A stretch of DNA of 64,000 bases from Streptomyces sp. A0642 (GCF_004795105.1 NZ_SSBL01000013.1:62001-126000), one strand, 5' to 3'. Positions 32,898 to 42,561 are shown, counted from the stretch's first letter. Notes: generated from the sequence alone by a model not told the origin. Numbers and translations are program-made.

Positions 32898-33277
32898 GCG
32901 CCCTCTCAGGCTCAGGTCCCGGGGCGCCGCACGTACGGCCTGGTCCCCGCCCGCTCGCGAAGGGGAGGTCCGCCGGCGCCGGGGAAGGGGCGTCAGCCGA
33001 CCGGCGAGCGGGAGAGGGCCGGGCCGTACGTACGCCGCGCACACGGGGAAACATCGGAATGTGCAGGGTGTCGATAACTTCCCGTCACCTTAGTCCACCC
33101 TGCCATTCGATCGATTCCCGATCAATCAACCCGACAGCGCGTCGGCCCTCGCGTTGTTCACTCGGCCGGGTGACCGACTGTGAGGGTTGTGGGTTACCTC
33201 ACAACAAGCGCCGTTGACGTTTTTTGTCCGCTTCGACACCACACCCGCGCGGCCGACGAGAGCTAACGTCTTGTTCC
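32898..33277. promoter_or_regulatory. Divergent promoter region, dcw cluster versus carbonic anhydrase
   Basis: 380 bases without a gene and without mraZ. An AT-richer part (33090-33250) must hold the promoters in both directions. A dyad, TGTGAGG (33179-33185) with CCTCACA (33197-33203), contains a nested TTGTG...CACAA and has a centre-to-centre geometry suited to a dimeric repressor. TTGACG at 33214-33219 is a possible -35 for the plus strand, but I see no good -10 at 17 bases. Exact start sites cannot be assigned. Confidence 0.45.
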
Positions 33278-33841
33278 ATGTCGACTTCCGCGCACTCTCC
33301 TGCCGAGCCCTCCGCTCCCCCCGCCGGCCAGGCCCGCACCGCCGGCACCGTCACCGACCGCCTGGTCGAGGCGAACACCGCGTACGCCTCCGAGTTCAGC
33401 GATCCCGGCATGGACGCGAAGCCCGTACTGCGCGTCGCCGTCGTCGCCTGCATGGACGCCCGGCTCGACCTGCACAAGGCGCTCGGTCTGGCGCTCGGCG
33501 ACTGCCACACCATCCGCAACGCGGGCGGCGTGGTCACCGACGACGTGATCCGCTCGCTGTCGATCAGCCAGCGGGCCCTCGGCACGCGCAGCGTGGTGCT
33601 GATCCACCACACCAACTGCGGCATGGAGTCGATCACCGAGGAGTTCCGCCGGGAGCTGGAGATGGAGGTCGGCCAGCGGCCGGCCTGGGCGGTGGAGGCC
33701 TACACCGACGCGGACCAGGACGTGCGGCAGTCGATGCAGCGGGTCCGTACCTCCCCGTTCCTTCTCCACACCGACGACGTGCGCGGTTTCGTCTTCGACG
33801 TGACCACCGGTCTGCTGCGCGAGATCCTTCCGGTCTCCTGA
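33278..33841 (+). CDS. Beta-class carbonic anhydrase
   Basis: 187 residues. It interconverts CO2 and bicarbonate. The zinc-binding pattern is complete: C58-M-D60-A-R62 and H111-T-N-C114. Other family residues include T-I-R-N-A-G-G. The small size and the R-N-A-G-G-V-V-T-D-D stretch put it with the short actinobacterial and clade D beta-CAs (like Rv1284). ATG start after an AT-rich stretch. It is divergent from rsmH and separate from the moxR operon (258 bases). Confidence 0.93.
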   Translation: MSTSAHSPAEPSAPPAGQARTAGTVTDRLVEANTAYASEFSDPGMDAKPVLRVAVVACMDARLDLHKALGLALGDCHTIRNAGGVVTDDVIRSLSISQRALGTRSVVLIHHTNCGMESITEEFRRELEMEVGQRPAWAVEAYTDADQDVRQSMQRVRTSPFLLHTDDVRGFVFDVTTGLLREILPVS

Positions 33842-34099
33842 CCTTTTCTGCACCAAGGACACCGGACGGGCGCGTTCCGACAGGAAGAATCCTCCTCAAC
33901 CCGGCATAACGACCCCGGTTGTCCACAGGCAAGTGACACGAAGCGGTAACGGCAACAAGAATGCGGGTGTGACACCCCGCCGGACCCCGTCCGGCGCGGT
34001 GTCCGTATTCGGGGTGGGCCGGGCCGCACGACGCCGCCGGCCCGTGACTGGGGATTCCCGTGCTCCTCGTGAGCGTGGGGCAGGGCCGAGGAGGGCCGG

Positions 34100-35149
34100 G
34101 TGACGACCTATGACGATCGAGCGAGCCTCACAGATCTGACCACCACAGCGGAGCGCGTCCGCAGGTCGGTGGAAGGTGTGATCGAGGGCAAGCCCGAGGT
34201 CGTACGCCTTGCGCTGACCGTGCTGCTCGCGGAGGGCCATCTCCTGATCGAGGACGTCCCCGGAGTCGGCAAGACCATGCTGGCCAAGGCGCTGGCACGG
34301 TCCATCGACTGTTCGGTGCGGCGCATCCAGTTCACACCGGACCTGCTGCCCTCGGACATCACCGGTGTGTCCATCTTCGATCAGCAGCGCCGCGAGTTCG
34401 AGTTCAAACCGGGCGCGATCTTCGCGCAGATCGTGATCGGCGACGAGATCAACCGGGCCTCGCCCAAGACGCAGTCCGCGCTCCTGGAGTCGATGGAGGA
34501 GCGCCAGGTCACCATCGACGGGCACAGCTACGAGCTGCCCGACCCCTTCATGGTCGTGGCCACCCAGAACCCGGTGGAGATGGAGGGCACGTATCCGCTG
34601 CCCGAGGCCCAGCGCGACCGGTTCATGGCCAGGGTGTCGATCGGCTATCCCAGCGCGGAGGCCGAGCTGCAGATGCTCGACGTGCACGGCGGCGTCTCCC
34701 CGCTCGACGACCTCCAGCCGGTGGCGCACGCCCACGACATCGTCAAGCTGATCGACGCGGTGCGCTCCGTCCATGTCGCCGACGCCGTCCGGCGGTACGC
34801 GGTGCAGCTCGTCGGGGCCACCCGCAGCCACCCCGACCTCCGGCTCGGCGCCTCGCCCCGTGCGACGCTGCACCTGGTGCGCGCCGCCAAGGCCTCCGCC
34901 GCACTGAGCGGCCGGGACTACTGCCTGCCGGACGACGTGCAGGCCCTCGTCGTCGCCGTGCTCGCCCACCGACTGCTGCCCACCGCGCAGGCGCAGCTCA
35001 ACCGCCGCACCGCCGAACAGGTGGTGCTGGAGATCCTTCAGCAGACCCCCGTGCCCACGGCGGCGGGCGGCGCTGCCGTCCCGGTGCCCCCGCACCAGCC
35101 GGGTGCTGTGTACGGCGGCCGGCAGCAGCCCGGCACACGGCGGCTCTGA
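34100..35149 (+). CDS. MoxR-family AAA+ ATPase
   Basis: 349 residues. Walker A is G-V-G-K-T-M (about 54-59), Walker B V-I-G-D-E-I-N-R-A (about 112-120), sensor 1 A-T-Q-N-P near residue 155, and the MoxR-specific E-G-T-Y-P-L-P-E-A-Q-R-D-R-F motif. MoxR ATPases act as chaperone-like factors and usually pair with DUF58 and transglutaminase membrane proteins, as here. The stop overlaps the DUF58 start (TGATG). GTG start with GAGGAGGG upstream. The C-terminal Pro/Gln-rich tail is dispensable-looking. Substrate unknown. Confidence 0.93.
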   Translation: MTTYDDRASLTDLTTTAERVRRSVEGVIEGKPEVVRLALTVLLAEGHLLIEDVPGVGKTMLAKALARSIDCSVRRIQFTPDLLPSDITGVSIFDQQRREFEFKPGAIFAQIVIGDEINRASPKTQSALLESMEERQVTIDGHSYELPDPFMVVATQNPVEMEGTYPLPEAQRDRFMARVSIGYPSAEAELQMLDVHGGVSPLDDLQPVAHAHDIVKLIDAVRSVHVADAVRRYAVQLVGATRSHPDLRLGASPRATLHLVRAAKASAALSGRDYCLPDDVQALVVAVLAHRLLPTAQAQLNRRTAEQVVLEILQQTPVPTAAGGAAVPVPPHQPGAVYGGRQQPGTRRL

Positions 35150-36528
35150 TGGCCGCCGGGGGGCCGCCCGCCATGGACGACCGGGACGACAAGGGCGGTC
35201 TGCGGGCCGCCCTCGGCGGCCTGACCACGCGCGGACGGTCCTTCCTGGCGGCCGGTGTGGCCGCCGCGGTCTGCGCCTATGTGCTGGGCCAGGGGGATCT
35301 GCTGCGGGTCGGCCTGCTGCTCGCCGTGCTGCCGCTGGTCTGTGTGACGGTGCTCTTCCGGACCCGCTACCGGGTCGCCGGGACCCGGCGGCTCTCGCCG
35401 TCCCGGGTGCCCGCCGGCGCCGAGGCGCGGGTCCATCTGCGGATGGACAACGTCGCGCGGCTGCCCACCGGTCTGCTCATGCTCCAGGACCGGGTCCCGT
35501 ACGTGCTGGGGCCGAGGCCCCGGTTCGTCCTGGACCGGGTGGAGGCGGGCGGCCGGCGCGAGGTGTCCTACCGGGTGCGGTCGGACCTGCGCGGGCGCTA
35601 TCCCCTCGGTCCCCTTCAGCTGCGGCTGAGCGATCCGTTCGGGATGTGCGAGCTGACGCGTTCGTTCAGCGCGTACGACACGCTCGTCGTCATCCCGCGG
35701 ACCGAACCGCTGCCCCCCGTGCGGCTGGCCGGGGAGGCCTCCGGCTACGGCGAGGGGCGGCAGCGGTCGCTCGCGCTGGCGGGTGAGGACGACGTCATCC
35801 CCCGCGGCTACCGGCACGGCGACGATCTGCGCCGTGTCCACTGGCGCTCCACCGCGCGCTACGGCGAACTGATGGTGCGCCGCGAGGAGCAGCCGCAACG
35901 CGCCAGATGCACGGTGCTGCTGGACACCCGGCGGATCGGCTACCAGGGCACGGGGCCCGACTCGGCGTTCGAGTGGGCCGTGTCCGGTGCGGCGTCCGCC
36001 CTGGTGCACATGCTGGAGCGGGGCTTCGCGGTCCGGCTGCTGACGGACGACGGCACGTCGGTGCCGGGCGAGGGCGGGTTCGCCGGCTCCACCCAGGACA
36101 CGGCGGAGTCGGCCGGGCTGATGATGGACACCCTCGCCGTGGTCGACCACTCGGAGGGCGGCGGACTCGCCCGCGCCTACGACGTGCTCCGCGGCGGCAA
36201 CGAGGGGCTGCTGATCGCCTTCCTCGGCGAACTGGACGACGAACAGGCCGCGGTGACGGCCCGGATGCGGCAGCGCAGCGGCGGGGCGGTCGCCTTCGTC
36301 CTGGACAGCGCCGCCTGGGTGCACGGCCGGACGCCCGCCTCCGACGCGGCCTGCGAGCGACGGCTCCAGCTGCTGCGCGAGGCGGGGTGGACGGCGGTGC
36401 CGGTCCGGCCGGGCACGGATCTGGCGCGGCTGTGGCAGCAGGCGAGCCATCAGGGTTCGCTGACGCAGTCCGCCGCGGTGGGCGGCACGACGGGCGGGAC
36501 GACGGGATTCTCCGGTGGTTGGTCATGA
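35149..36528 (+). CDS. DUF58 domain membrane protein
   Basis: 459 residues. Two N-terminal membrane helices (about 28-46 and 48-64) are followed by a cytoplasmic or external beta-rich region (80-200). The DUF58 signature is V-I-P-R-G-Y-R-H-G-D-D-L-R-R-V-H-W-R-S-T-A-R, and a von Willebrand factor A-like region follows it. It overlaps the MoxR stop by one base and is followed by the transglutaminase gene after 10 bases, so all three form one operon. The family is thought to cooperate with MoxR in a membrane-linked assembly or processing function; no specific role is known for Streptomyces. Confidence 0.9.
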   Translation: MAAGGPPAMDDRDDKGGLRAALGGLTTRGRSFLAAGVAAAVCAYVLGQGDLLRVGLLLAVLPLVCVTVLFRTRYRVAGTRRLSPSRVPAGAEARVHLRMDNVARLPTGLLMLQDRVPYVLGPRPRFVLDRVEAGGRREVSYRVRSDLRGRYPLGPLQLRLSDPFGMCELTRSFSAYDTLVVIPRTEPLPPVRLAGEASGYGEGRQRSLALAGEDDVIPRGYRHGDDLRRVHWRSTARYGELMVRREEQPQRARCTVLLDTRRIGYQGTGPDSAFEWAVSGAASALVHMLERGFAVRLLTDDGTSVPGEGGFAGSTQDTAESAGLMMDTLAVVDHSEGGGLARAYDVLRGGNEGLLIAFLGELDDEQAAVTARMRQRSGGAVAFVLDSAAWVHGRTPASDAACERRLQLLREAGWTAVPVRPGTDLARLWQQASHQGSLTQSAAVGGTTGGTTGFSGGWS

Positions 36529-36538
36529 GAGGACGTTC

Positions 36539-38950
36539 ATGAGCGGTCGTGGTCGGCTGGCGCTGTGCGCCTTCGCGGCGACGCTGATGGCGGCTTGTTC
36601 GATGCTGCCGCTGGTCGACCCCGTCACCTGGATCCTGGAGGCCTCGTTCCTGCTGGCCGTCCAGTGCGGTGCGGGTGCTCTCGGCCGGCGGGTGCCGCTG
36701 CCCCGGCTGGTGACCGTCGCCGCGCAGGCGCTGGTCCTGGTGGTGCTGCTGACCGCGGCCTTCGCCCGGGAGCAGGCGCTGGCGGGCTTCGTGCCCGGCC
36801 CCCAGTCGGTGCAGCGGCTCGTGGATCTGCTGGCGGCGGGCGCCGACGATGTCGGGCAGTACGCGATCCCGGCTCCGGACACGGACGGCATCCGGCTGAT
36901 GCTGGTGGGCGGGGTCCTGCTGATAGGGCTCGCGGTGGACGCGCTGGCGGTCACGTTCCGCAGCGCCGCACCGGCCGGGCTGCCCCTGCTGGCCCTCTAC
37001 TCCGTCGCGGCCGGTCTCTCCGACGGCGGCGCCGACTGGCTGTGGTTCCTGCTGGCCGCCTGCGGCTATCTGCTCCTCCTGCTGGCCGAGGGGCGTGACC
37101 GGCTCTCCCAGTGGGGGCGTGTCTTCGCCGGGGCCGCCGGGCCCCGGGGCGGTCCGTCCTCCGGCATCGGCGCCTCGGGCGGCGGGGCGCTCGCCCCGGT
37201 ACGCACCGGACGGCGCATCGGCGCGCTGGCCCTGGGGATCGCGCTGGTCGTGCCCGCGGCCCTGCCCGCGCTCGACAGCGGACTGCTGGCCGGTACGGGA
37301 GGCGGCAACGGCAAGGGATCCGGCGGCGGCACCATCTCCGCCGTCAACCCGCTCGTCTCGCTGCAGAACAACCTCAACCAGCCCGAGAACCGGGAGGTGA
37401 TGTCGTACCGCACCAACGCGACCGGTGTGCAGGACATCTACCTCCGCATACTGGCCCTGGACCAGTTCAACGGGAACGAGTGGCGGGCCTCGACCCGCCG
37501 GCTGAAGGACGTACCGAAGCGGCTCCCGAACCCGGCCGGTCTGTCGCCGGACGTCGCCGTGACGGAGATCAGCACGAACATCTCCGCGTCCAACTCCTAC
37601 CGCCAGACCTACCTGCCGCTCCCCTACCCGGCGACCGAGGTCAGGGTCGACGGGCGGTGGCGGTTCGAGCCCGAGGGCCGCACCCTCGTCGGGGACGACG
37701 GGGAGACCACCGGCGGGGCGCAGTACGGGGTCTCCAGCCTGGTCGTGCAGCCGACGGCCGCCCAGCTGGCGCGCGCGGGCGCGGCGCCGACGGCCCTGCT
37801 CCGCGAGTACACCCAGGTGCCCGGCTCGCTGCCCAAGGTGGTCAGGGAGACGGCCGAAGAGGTGACGCGGGGCTCCGAGAACGCCTACCAGCGGGCGGTC
37901 GGACTCCAGAACTACTTCGCTTCCGAGGGCGGCTTCACCTACGACACCTCGGTGAGTTCGGGTACCGGCAGCGCGGCCATCGGCCGGTTCCTGAAGGACA
38001 GGCGGGGCTTCTGCGTCCACTTCTCCTTCACGATGGCCGCGATGGCCCGGACGCTGGGCATCCCGGCCCGGGTAGCCGTGGGCTTCACGCCGGGCACGGC
38101 CCAGTCGGACGGTTCGGTGTCGGTGGGGCTGCGCGACGCGCACGCCTGGCCGGAGCTGTACTTCGAGGGCGTGGGGTGGACCCGCTTCGAGCCCACGCCG
38201 ACGCGTGGTTCGGCGCCCCCGTACACCCTGCCCGACGCGCCTTCCGGCGACTCCGCCGATCCCGCGCAGCCGGAGGCCTCGGCCTCGGCAGCGGTACCGG
38301 TGGCGCCGTCGGCCTCGGACAGCTGCCCGGCGCAGATGCGCCGGCAGGGCGAGTGCGGCAGTTCGGCGCTGCCGGACGCCGCGGCCTCCGGGGACACGGG
38401 GACGCCGGCGGGCACCGTGCTCGGGATCGTCCTGGGGGCCGTGCTCGTCCTGCTGCTCCCGCTGCTGCCCATGTTCTGGCGCATGCGGGTACGGGCCAGG
38501 CGGCTGGGCTCCTCCACCGGGCGCACCCCTGCGGACGCGACCGCGCGCACGCTGGCCGCCTGGCAGGAGATCACCGACACCGCGTGGGACCACGGCATCG
38601 AGCCGGACGAGTCGCTGACCCCGCGGAAGGCGGCGGCCCGGGTGGTGCGGGTGGGAGAGCTGGACACGGAGGTGGCCGAGGCGGTGCACCGGGTGGCGGG
38701 CGCGGTGGAGCAGGTGCTCTACGCGCCGGAACCGCGGCCGGTGTCCGGGCTCGTGGAGGATGCCCGGGCGGTACGGGCGGGCCTGCGGGCCTCCGCCGAC
38801 CGGTTCACCCGGTTCCGTGCGGTGGTGGCGCCGCGATCGGCCGTACGGGTGGTATGGGCGGCATCGGAACGCCGGGCGGCCCTGACCGGCCGGTGGCGGG
38901 CGCCGCGGCGACCGGCGTGGCTGCGCCGCCCGTCCCGCCAGGAGGGCTGA
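36539..38950 (+). CDS. DUF3488/transglutaminase-like membrane protein (TgpA type)
   Basis: 803 residues. Six or so N-terminal membrane helices (DUF3488, to about 255) precede an extracytoplasmic region with a transglutaminase core (about 420-560), then one membrane helix (about 622-645) and a cytoplasmic DUF4129-like tail. The transglutaminase Cys is C492 (R-R-G-F-C-V-H-F) and the His H535 (D-A-H-A-W). The third triad residue, usually Asp in a F-D-P-T motif, reads F-E-P-T here. It may act as a protease or cross-linking enzyme on the cell envelope; the substrate is unknown. ATG 36539 has GAGAGG at 7 bases. Confidence 0.92.
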   Translation: MSGRGRLALCAFAATLMAACSMLPLVDPVTWILEASFLLAVQCGAGALGRRVPLPRLVTVAAQALVLVVLLTAAFAREQALAGFVPGPQSVQRLVDLLAAGADDVGQYAIPAPDTDGIRLMLVGGVLLIGLAVDALAVTFRSAAPAGLPLLALYSVAAGLSDGGADWLWFLLAACGYLLLLLAEGRDRLSQWGRVFAGAAGPRGGPSSGIGASGGGALAPVRTGRRIGALALGIALVVPAALPALDSGLLAGTGGGNGKGSGGGTISAVNPLVSLQNNLNQPENREVMSYRTNATGVQDIYLRILALDQFNGNEWRASTRRLKDVPKRLPNPAGLSPDVAVTEISTNISASNSYRQTYLPLPYPATEVRVDGRWRFEPEGRTLVGDDGETTGGAQYGVSSLVVQPTAAQLARAGAAPTALLREYTQVPGSLPKVVRETAEEVTRGSENAYQRAVGLQNYFASEGGFTYDTSVSSGTGSAAIGRFLKDRRGFCVHFSFTMAAMARTLGIPARVAVGFTPGTAQSDGSVSVGLRDAHAWPELYFEGVGWTRFEPTPTRGSAPPYTLPDAPSGDSADPAQPEASASAAVPVAPSASDSCPAQMRRQGECGSSALPDAAASGDTGTPAGTVLGIVLGAVLVLLLPLLPMFWRMRVRARRLGSSTGRTPADATARTLAAWQEITDTAWDHGIEPDESLTPRKAAARVVRVGELDTEVAEAVHRVAGAVEQVLYAPEPRPVSGLVEDARAVRAGLRASADRFTRFRAVVAPRSAVRVVWAASERRAALTGRWRAPRRPAWLRRPSRQEG

Positions 38951-38958
38951 CGGCGTTC

Positions 38959-38998
38959 CTGGGCGGGCTTCCCTCCGGGCTGAGGGAGGCCCGCCCAG
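38959..38998 (+). terminator. Terminator of the MoxR-DUF58-TGase operon
   Basis: A 17-bp near-perfect inverted repeat (arms 38959-38975 and 38982-38998, starting CTGGGCGGGC) with a 6-nt loop, 8 bases after the stop. Confidence 0.9.
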
Positions 38999-39342
<344 letters not shown>

Positions 39343-39378
39343 GTGAGGGGCGGTCGCAGAAATGCGACCGCCCCTCAC
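39343..39378. terminator. Strong terminator with GAAA tetraloop
   Basis: A perfect 16-bp stem (GTGAGGGGCGGTCGCA, arms 39343-39358 and 39363-39378) closed by a stable GAAA loop. It sits 19 bases past the DUF3040 stop on the minus strand. Confidence 0.93.
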
Positions 39379-39397
39379 CCATAAGTGTTCTGAGCGC

Positions 39398-39796
39398 TTA
39401 CTGACCCTGCTCATCGCGGCGGCGCTGCCACCGCTGTTCGATCCGGTTCATCACGGACCGGCGTTGTCTGGGCTGTCGTCGCGGCTCCGCACCACCGGCG
39501 CGGACCGCCTGCTGCTCGCCCGGTTTCGGCGCCTTGCGCCACCCCGTCACCGCGAGCACCGCACAACCCAGCATGACGAGGAATCCCACCACGCTGATCC
39601 AGATCTGCTGAGCGACCATTCCGGCCATGAGGAGCGCGATTCCCACCAGGAAGCCAGCAACTGCCTGGTAGACCCGTCGCCGGGTGTATGTACGCAGCCC
39701 ACTTCCCTCGAGCGCTGTCGCGAACTTGGGATCTTCGGCGTACAGCGCTCGCTCCATTTGCTCGAGCATTCGCTGCTCGTGCTCCGAGAGCGGCAC
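39398..39796 (-). CDS. DUF3040 membrane protein
   Basis: 132 residues. The start M-P-L-S-E-H-E-Q-R-M-L-E-Q-M-E-R-A-L is the DUF3040 signature, a family found only in actinobacteria. Two membrane helices (about 45-62 and 66-84) follow, then a basic Arg/Gln-rich tail. Function unknown. The GTG start has a near-perfect ribosome site (AGGAGG). It seems monocistronic, with a strong terminator. Confidence 0.92.
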   Translation of the reverse strand: MPLSEHEQRMLEQMERALYAEDPKFATALEGSGLRTYTRRRVYQAVAGFLVGIALLMAGMVAQQIWISVVGFLVMLGCAVLAVTGWRKAPKPGEQQAVRAGGAEPRRQPRQRRSVMNRIEQRWQRRRDEQGQ

Positions 39797-40080
39797 GGAG
39801 TCCTCCTCGTCGTCGGCCGCGGGGGGCGGCCGGTATGCGGCCCTTCCAGGATAGGCAGGGAATCGCCCCCGTGAAACCCGCCCTCATTGCCAATCAGCCA
39901 GTCCGGGCCGCCACGACGGCTCAGCTGCTGAGGCGTTGATTCCCCAACCTCCGATCCGTCATGCCGGATGGTGTCCCCCGATCATACGGGGCCGAGCCCC
40001 CGATCGGGGCTGCTGGGGCGTACTCCGTCTGCAGCTGCGTTGCTGATCAGCCACGCTGCTGTCGCGATCCGGCCGGGGGC

Positions 40081-40839
40081 TCAGGGCCGCCTGGTGCCCA
40101 GAACGTGCAACTGGGTCGCCACCGAGTGGAACGCGGGCAGCTCGGCGGCCGCCGCCTCCAGCTTGAGCAGGGCCTCCATCGCACCGGGTTCGGTGTCCAC
40201 GAGGACACCGGGCACCAGGTCGGCGAAGACGCGTACACCGTGGACGGCGCCCACCTCGACGTCCGCCCCCTCGACGAGTCCGGTGAGCTGCTCCGCCGTG
40301 TACCGCCGGGGCACCGGGTCGCCCTCGCCCCAGCGGCCGGCCGGATCGCTGAGCGCGTGGCGGGCCTCGGTGAAGTGGCCCGCGAGCGCCCGGGCCAGCA
40401 CGGCCCCGCCGAGCCCCGCGGCGAGCAGGCTGAGCGCACCGGACGGACGGAGCGCCGCCACCGCGTGCCGCACGCCCTCGGCGGGATCGTCCACGTACTC
40501 CAGGACTCCGTGGCAGAGCACGGCGTCGTAGCCACCGCGTTCCACCACCTCGAAGAGGCCCAGGATGTCGCCCTGGACCCCGTTGACCCGGTCGGCCACC
40601 CCGGCCTCGGCGGCACGGCGCTCCAGGGCGAACAGAGCGTTCGGGCTGGGGTCGACGACGGTGACCCGGTGCCCCAGGCGCGCGACGGGCACGGCGAAGT
40701 TCCCCGTACCGCCGCCGGTGTCCAGTACGTCCAGGGCGTCCCTGCCGGTCGCCTTGACCTGGCGGTCGAGAGCGTCCTTGAGGACCTCCCAGACCACGGC
40801 GGTACGGAGGGAGGCGCGGGGGCGCAGCTGGTCCGACAC
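40081..40839 (-). CDS. SAM-dependent methyltransferase (class I)
   Basis: 252 residues. Motif I is L-D-T-G-G-G-T-G-N-F-A-V-P, with the acidic V-V-D-P-S-P-N at the end of strand 2 and D-A-V-L-C-H-G-V-L-E-Y-V-D as motif IV region. It resembles methyltransferases acting on small molecules or tRNA (SmtA/CmoM-like), and no substrate can be assigned. GTG start. It is followed downstream by a 284-base gap to DUF3040 and preceded by the HEPN-like gene after about 100 bases. Confidence 0.88.
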   Translation of the reverse strand: MSDQLRPRASLRTAVVWEVLKDALDRQVKATGRDALDVLDTGGGTGNFAVPVARLGHRVTVVDPSPNALFALERRAAEAGVADRVNGVQGDILGLFEVVERGGYDAVLCHGVLEYVDDPAEGVRHAVAALRPSGALSLLAAGLGGAVLARALAGHFTEARHALSDPAGRWGEGDPVPRRYTAEQLTGLVEGADVEVGAVHGVRVFADLVPGVLVDTEPGAMEALLKLEAAAAELPAFHSVATQLHVLGTRRP

Positions 40840-40939
40840 GGCAGTTGACTCCTCGGCACGGTGCCGCCGCTGAGGGCGGAGCGTGAACAGCGCAGGTGAT
40901 AGGTCCCGTCCACCCTATTGCCTCGCGCCGCCGTCGCCC

Positions 40940-41467
40940 TCATCCCGCGTCGGACCGGTCCGCGCGGGGCTGCGGGAGGACCGGCTGGAGCACCAGGAGC
41001 CGCTCCACCAGGCGAAGGAACATCGCCGCGTCGCGCAGCAGGTCGTCCGCGTCGCGCCGGCCGGCCGCGCCCGGTATACCCGCCTCCGCGCGGGCCCGGC
41101 GGCGGGCGCCGGAGGCGAACAGCGCGCTCCACTCGGTGAGCTCGGGGGCGATTTCCGGCAGGACCTCCCAGGCGCTGCGGATCCGCTCGCGGCGCCGCCG
41201 GGAGGTCTCGGGGCGCCCCCGGACCGCGAGCACCGCGGCCGCGGTGCGCAGTGCGGCGAGATGGGCGGTGGCATAGCGCTCGTTCGGCACGTCGAGAACA
41301 GCTGCCTCTTCCAGGCCGGCGCGGGCCTGGGCGAGGAGATCGAGAGCGGCGGGCGGCGCGGTGGTGCGCCGGAGTACGGGGTGGATGTCGTGCGCCGGGC
41401 CGGTCGGTGAGGGGGCAGGGCCGTCTGCGCGGCGTCGCGGGGCGGCTGCTGCGGACGAGTGGGCCAT
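40940..41467 (-). CDS. SAV_6107-type HEPN domain protein
   Basis: 175 residues. The middle (about 40-160) is entirely helical with the pattern A-L-D-L-L-A-Q-A-R-x-G-L and N-E-R-Y-A-T-A-H-L-A-A-L-R-T-A-A-A-V-L-A. This matches the HEPN-like family named after S. avermitilis SAV_6107, usually next to dinB- or methyltransferase-type genes in actinobacteria. The catalytic RxxxxH of RNase HEPNs is not evident. Function unknown; N and C termini are Pro/Arg-rich and disordered. ATG start. Confidence 0.7.
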   Translation of the reverse strand: MAHSSAAAAPRRRADGPAPSPTGPAHDIHPVLRRTTAPPAALDLLAQARAGLEEAAVLDVPNERYATAHLAALRTAAAVLAVRGRPETSRRRRERIRSAWEVLPEIAPELTEWSALFASGARRRARAEAGIPGAAGRRDADDLLRDAAMFLRLVERLLVLQPVLPQPRADRSDAG

Positions 41468-41595
41468 GACAGAACCTCCTGTCTCGTAACGGCTTCGTGG
41501 CCGTCTGTATCCATCGTGACGGCCCCCACTGACAATCCACCCCGACCCCTCTCTGGCCTGGCCTTTTGCTTCGACCGCCCGTTCGGGCTACCTTT

Positions 41596-41615
41596 TGTAC
41601 TGACCGGTCAGTACA
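41596..41615. promoter_or_regulatory. TetR-type operator, perfect 20-bp palindrome
   Basis: TGTACTGACCGGTCAGTACA is fully self-complementary. It ends 19 bases before the GTG of the ATPase gene, so it overlaps the expected promoter or transcription start. The TGACCGGTCA core is the classic form of many TetR-family operators. The TetR regulator encoded at the end of the same operon is the obvious ligand, giving autoregulation. Confidence 0.88.
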
Positions 41616-41634
41616 GACGAGAAGGGGAGGGTCT

Positions 41635-42561
41635 GTGGACAGCGCCGACAAGGCGGACAGCCTGGACAGCCCGCACGGAGCGGCTGTCACCGCCGACGGC
41701 CTCGGCCTCAAAGGGCCGCGCGGCTGGGCGTTCCGGGGCGTGACGCTCGACGCCGCCCCCGGGTCCCTGATCGCGATCGAGGGCCCGTCCGGCTCGGGCC
41801 GCACCTGCCTTCTGCTCGCCCTCACCGGCCGGATGCGCCCCACCGAAGGCGAGGCCGCGACCGGTGGCCTGCGCCTTCCGAGCCGGGCCGCCGCCGTACG
41901 CCGCATCGCGGCCCTGGGCCCGGTACCCGGCGTCAGCGAGCTCGACCCCGCGTTCACGGTCGCCGAGCACCTGCGGGAACGCGTCCTGCTGCAGCGCCGC
42001 TTCGACGGCTCGCTGCGCGCCCTGCTGCGACCCCGCCGCGAGCGCGTCGCCACCGCCCGGGGGCGGATCGATACCGCCCTGGAGGCGGCCGGACTCGACC
42101 CCGCCACCCTCCCCAAGGGGGAGCGGACCTCCGTACGGGATCTGGAGCGGCTGGAGGCGCTGCGCCTCTCCGTCGCCCTCGCGCTGATCGGCCGGCCGCG
42201 GCTGCTCGCGGTGGACGACATCGACCTCAAGCTCTCCGACGGCGAACGCGCCGAGGCCTGGGCGCTCCTGCGTCGCCTCGCCGCCGACGGCACGACCGTG
42301 CTGGCCGTCTGCCGCGAGGCTCCCGACGACGCCGTGACCGTACGCACCGGCGCAAGGGAAGCTGCGGACCGGGCGGACGACACCGGCCCAACCGGAGCGA
42401 CGGACACCACCGCCGCAACCGAATCGACGAACCCGGCACCCGCCACGGACGCGTCCGCGGCCGCGGACCCCGACCGCACCACCGGTGAGCCCGTCTCGCC
42501 GACGACCCCCGAACACGACGAAGGGACGGCCGATGCGTTCGCCGAGACTGGCCGCGCTTGA
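41635..42561 (+). CDS. ABC-type ATPase with degenerate catalytic motifs, Pip-associated
   Basis: 308 residues. The first 235 residues follow an ABC ATPase fold: G50-P-S-G-S-G-R-T57 at Walker A, with Arg in place of the invariant Lys, and L-A-V-D-D at Walker B (about 191-195), with Asp where the catalytic Glu normally is. The LSGGQ signature is absent; the equivalent segment is V-R-D-L-E-R. The last 75 residues are Thr/Ala/Asp-rich and disordered. It probably binds nucleotide weakly or serves as a structural partner of the YhgE/Pip membrane protein, whose start it overlaps by 29 bases. GTG start with AGGGGAGG. First gene of a TetR-controlled operon. Confidence 0.82.
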   Translation: MDSADKADSLDSPHGAAVTADGLGLKGPRGWAFRGVTLDAAPGSLIAIEGPSGSGRTCLLLALTGRMRPTEGEAATGGLRLPSRAAAVRRIAALGPVPGVSELDPAFTVAEHLRERVLLQRRFDGSLRALLRPRRERVATARGRIDTALEAAGLDPATLPKGERTSVRDLERLEALRLSVALALIGRPRLLAVDDIDLKLSDGERAEAWALLRRLAADGTTVLAVCREAPDDAVTVRTGAREAADRADDTGPTGATDTTAATESTNPAPATDASAAADPDRTTGEPVSPTTPEHDEGTADAFAETGRA

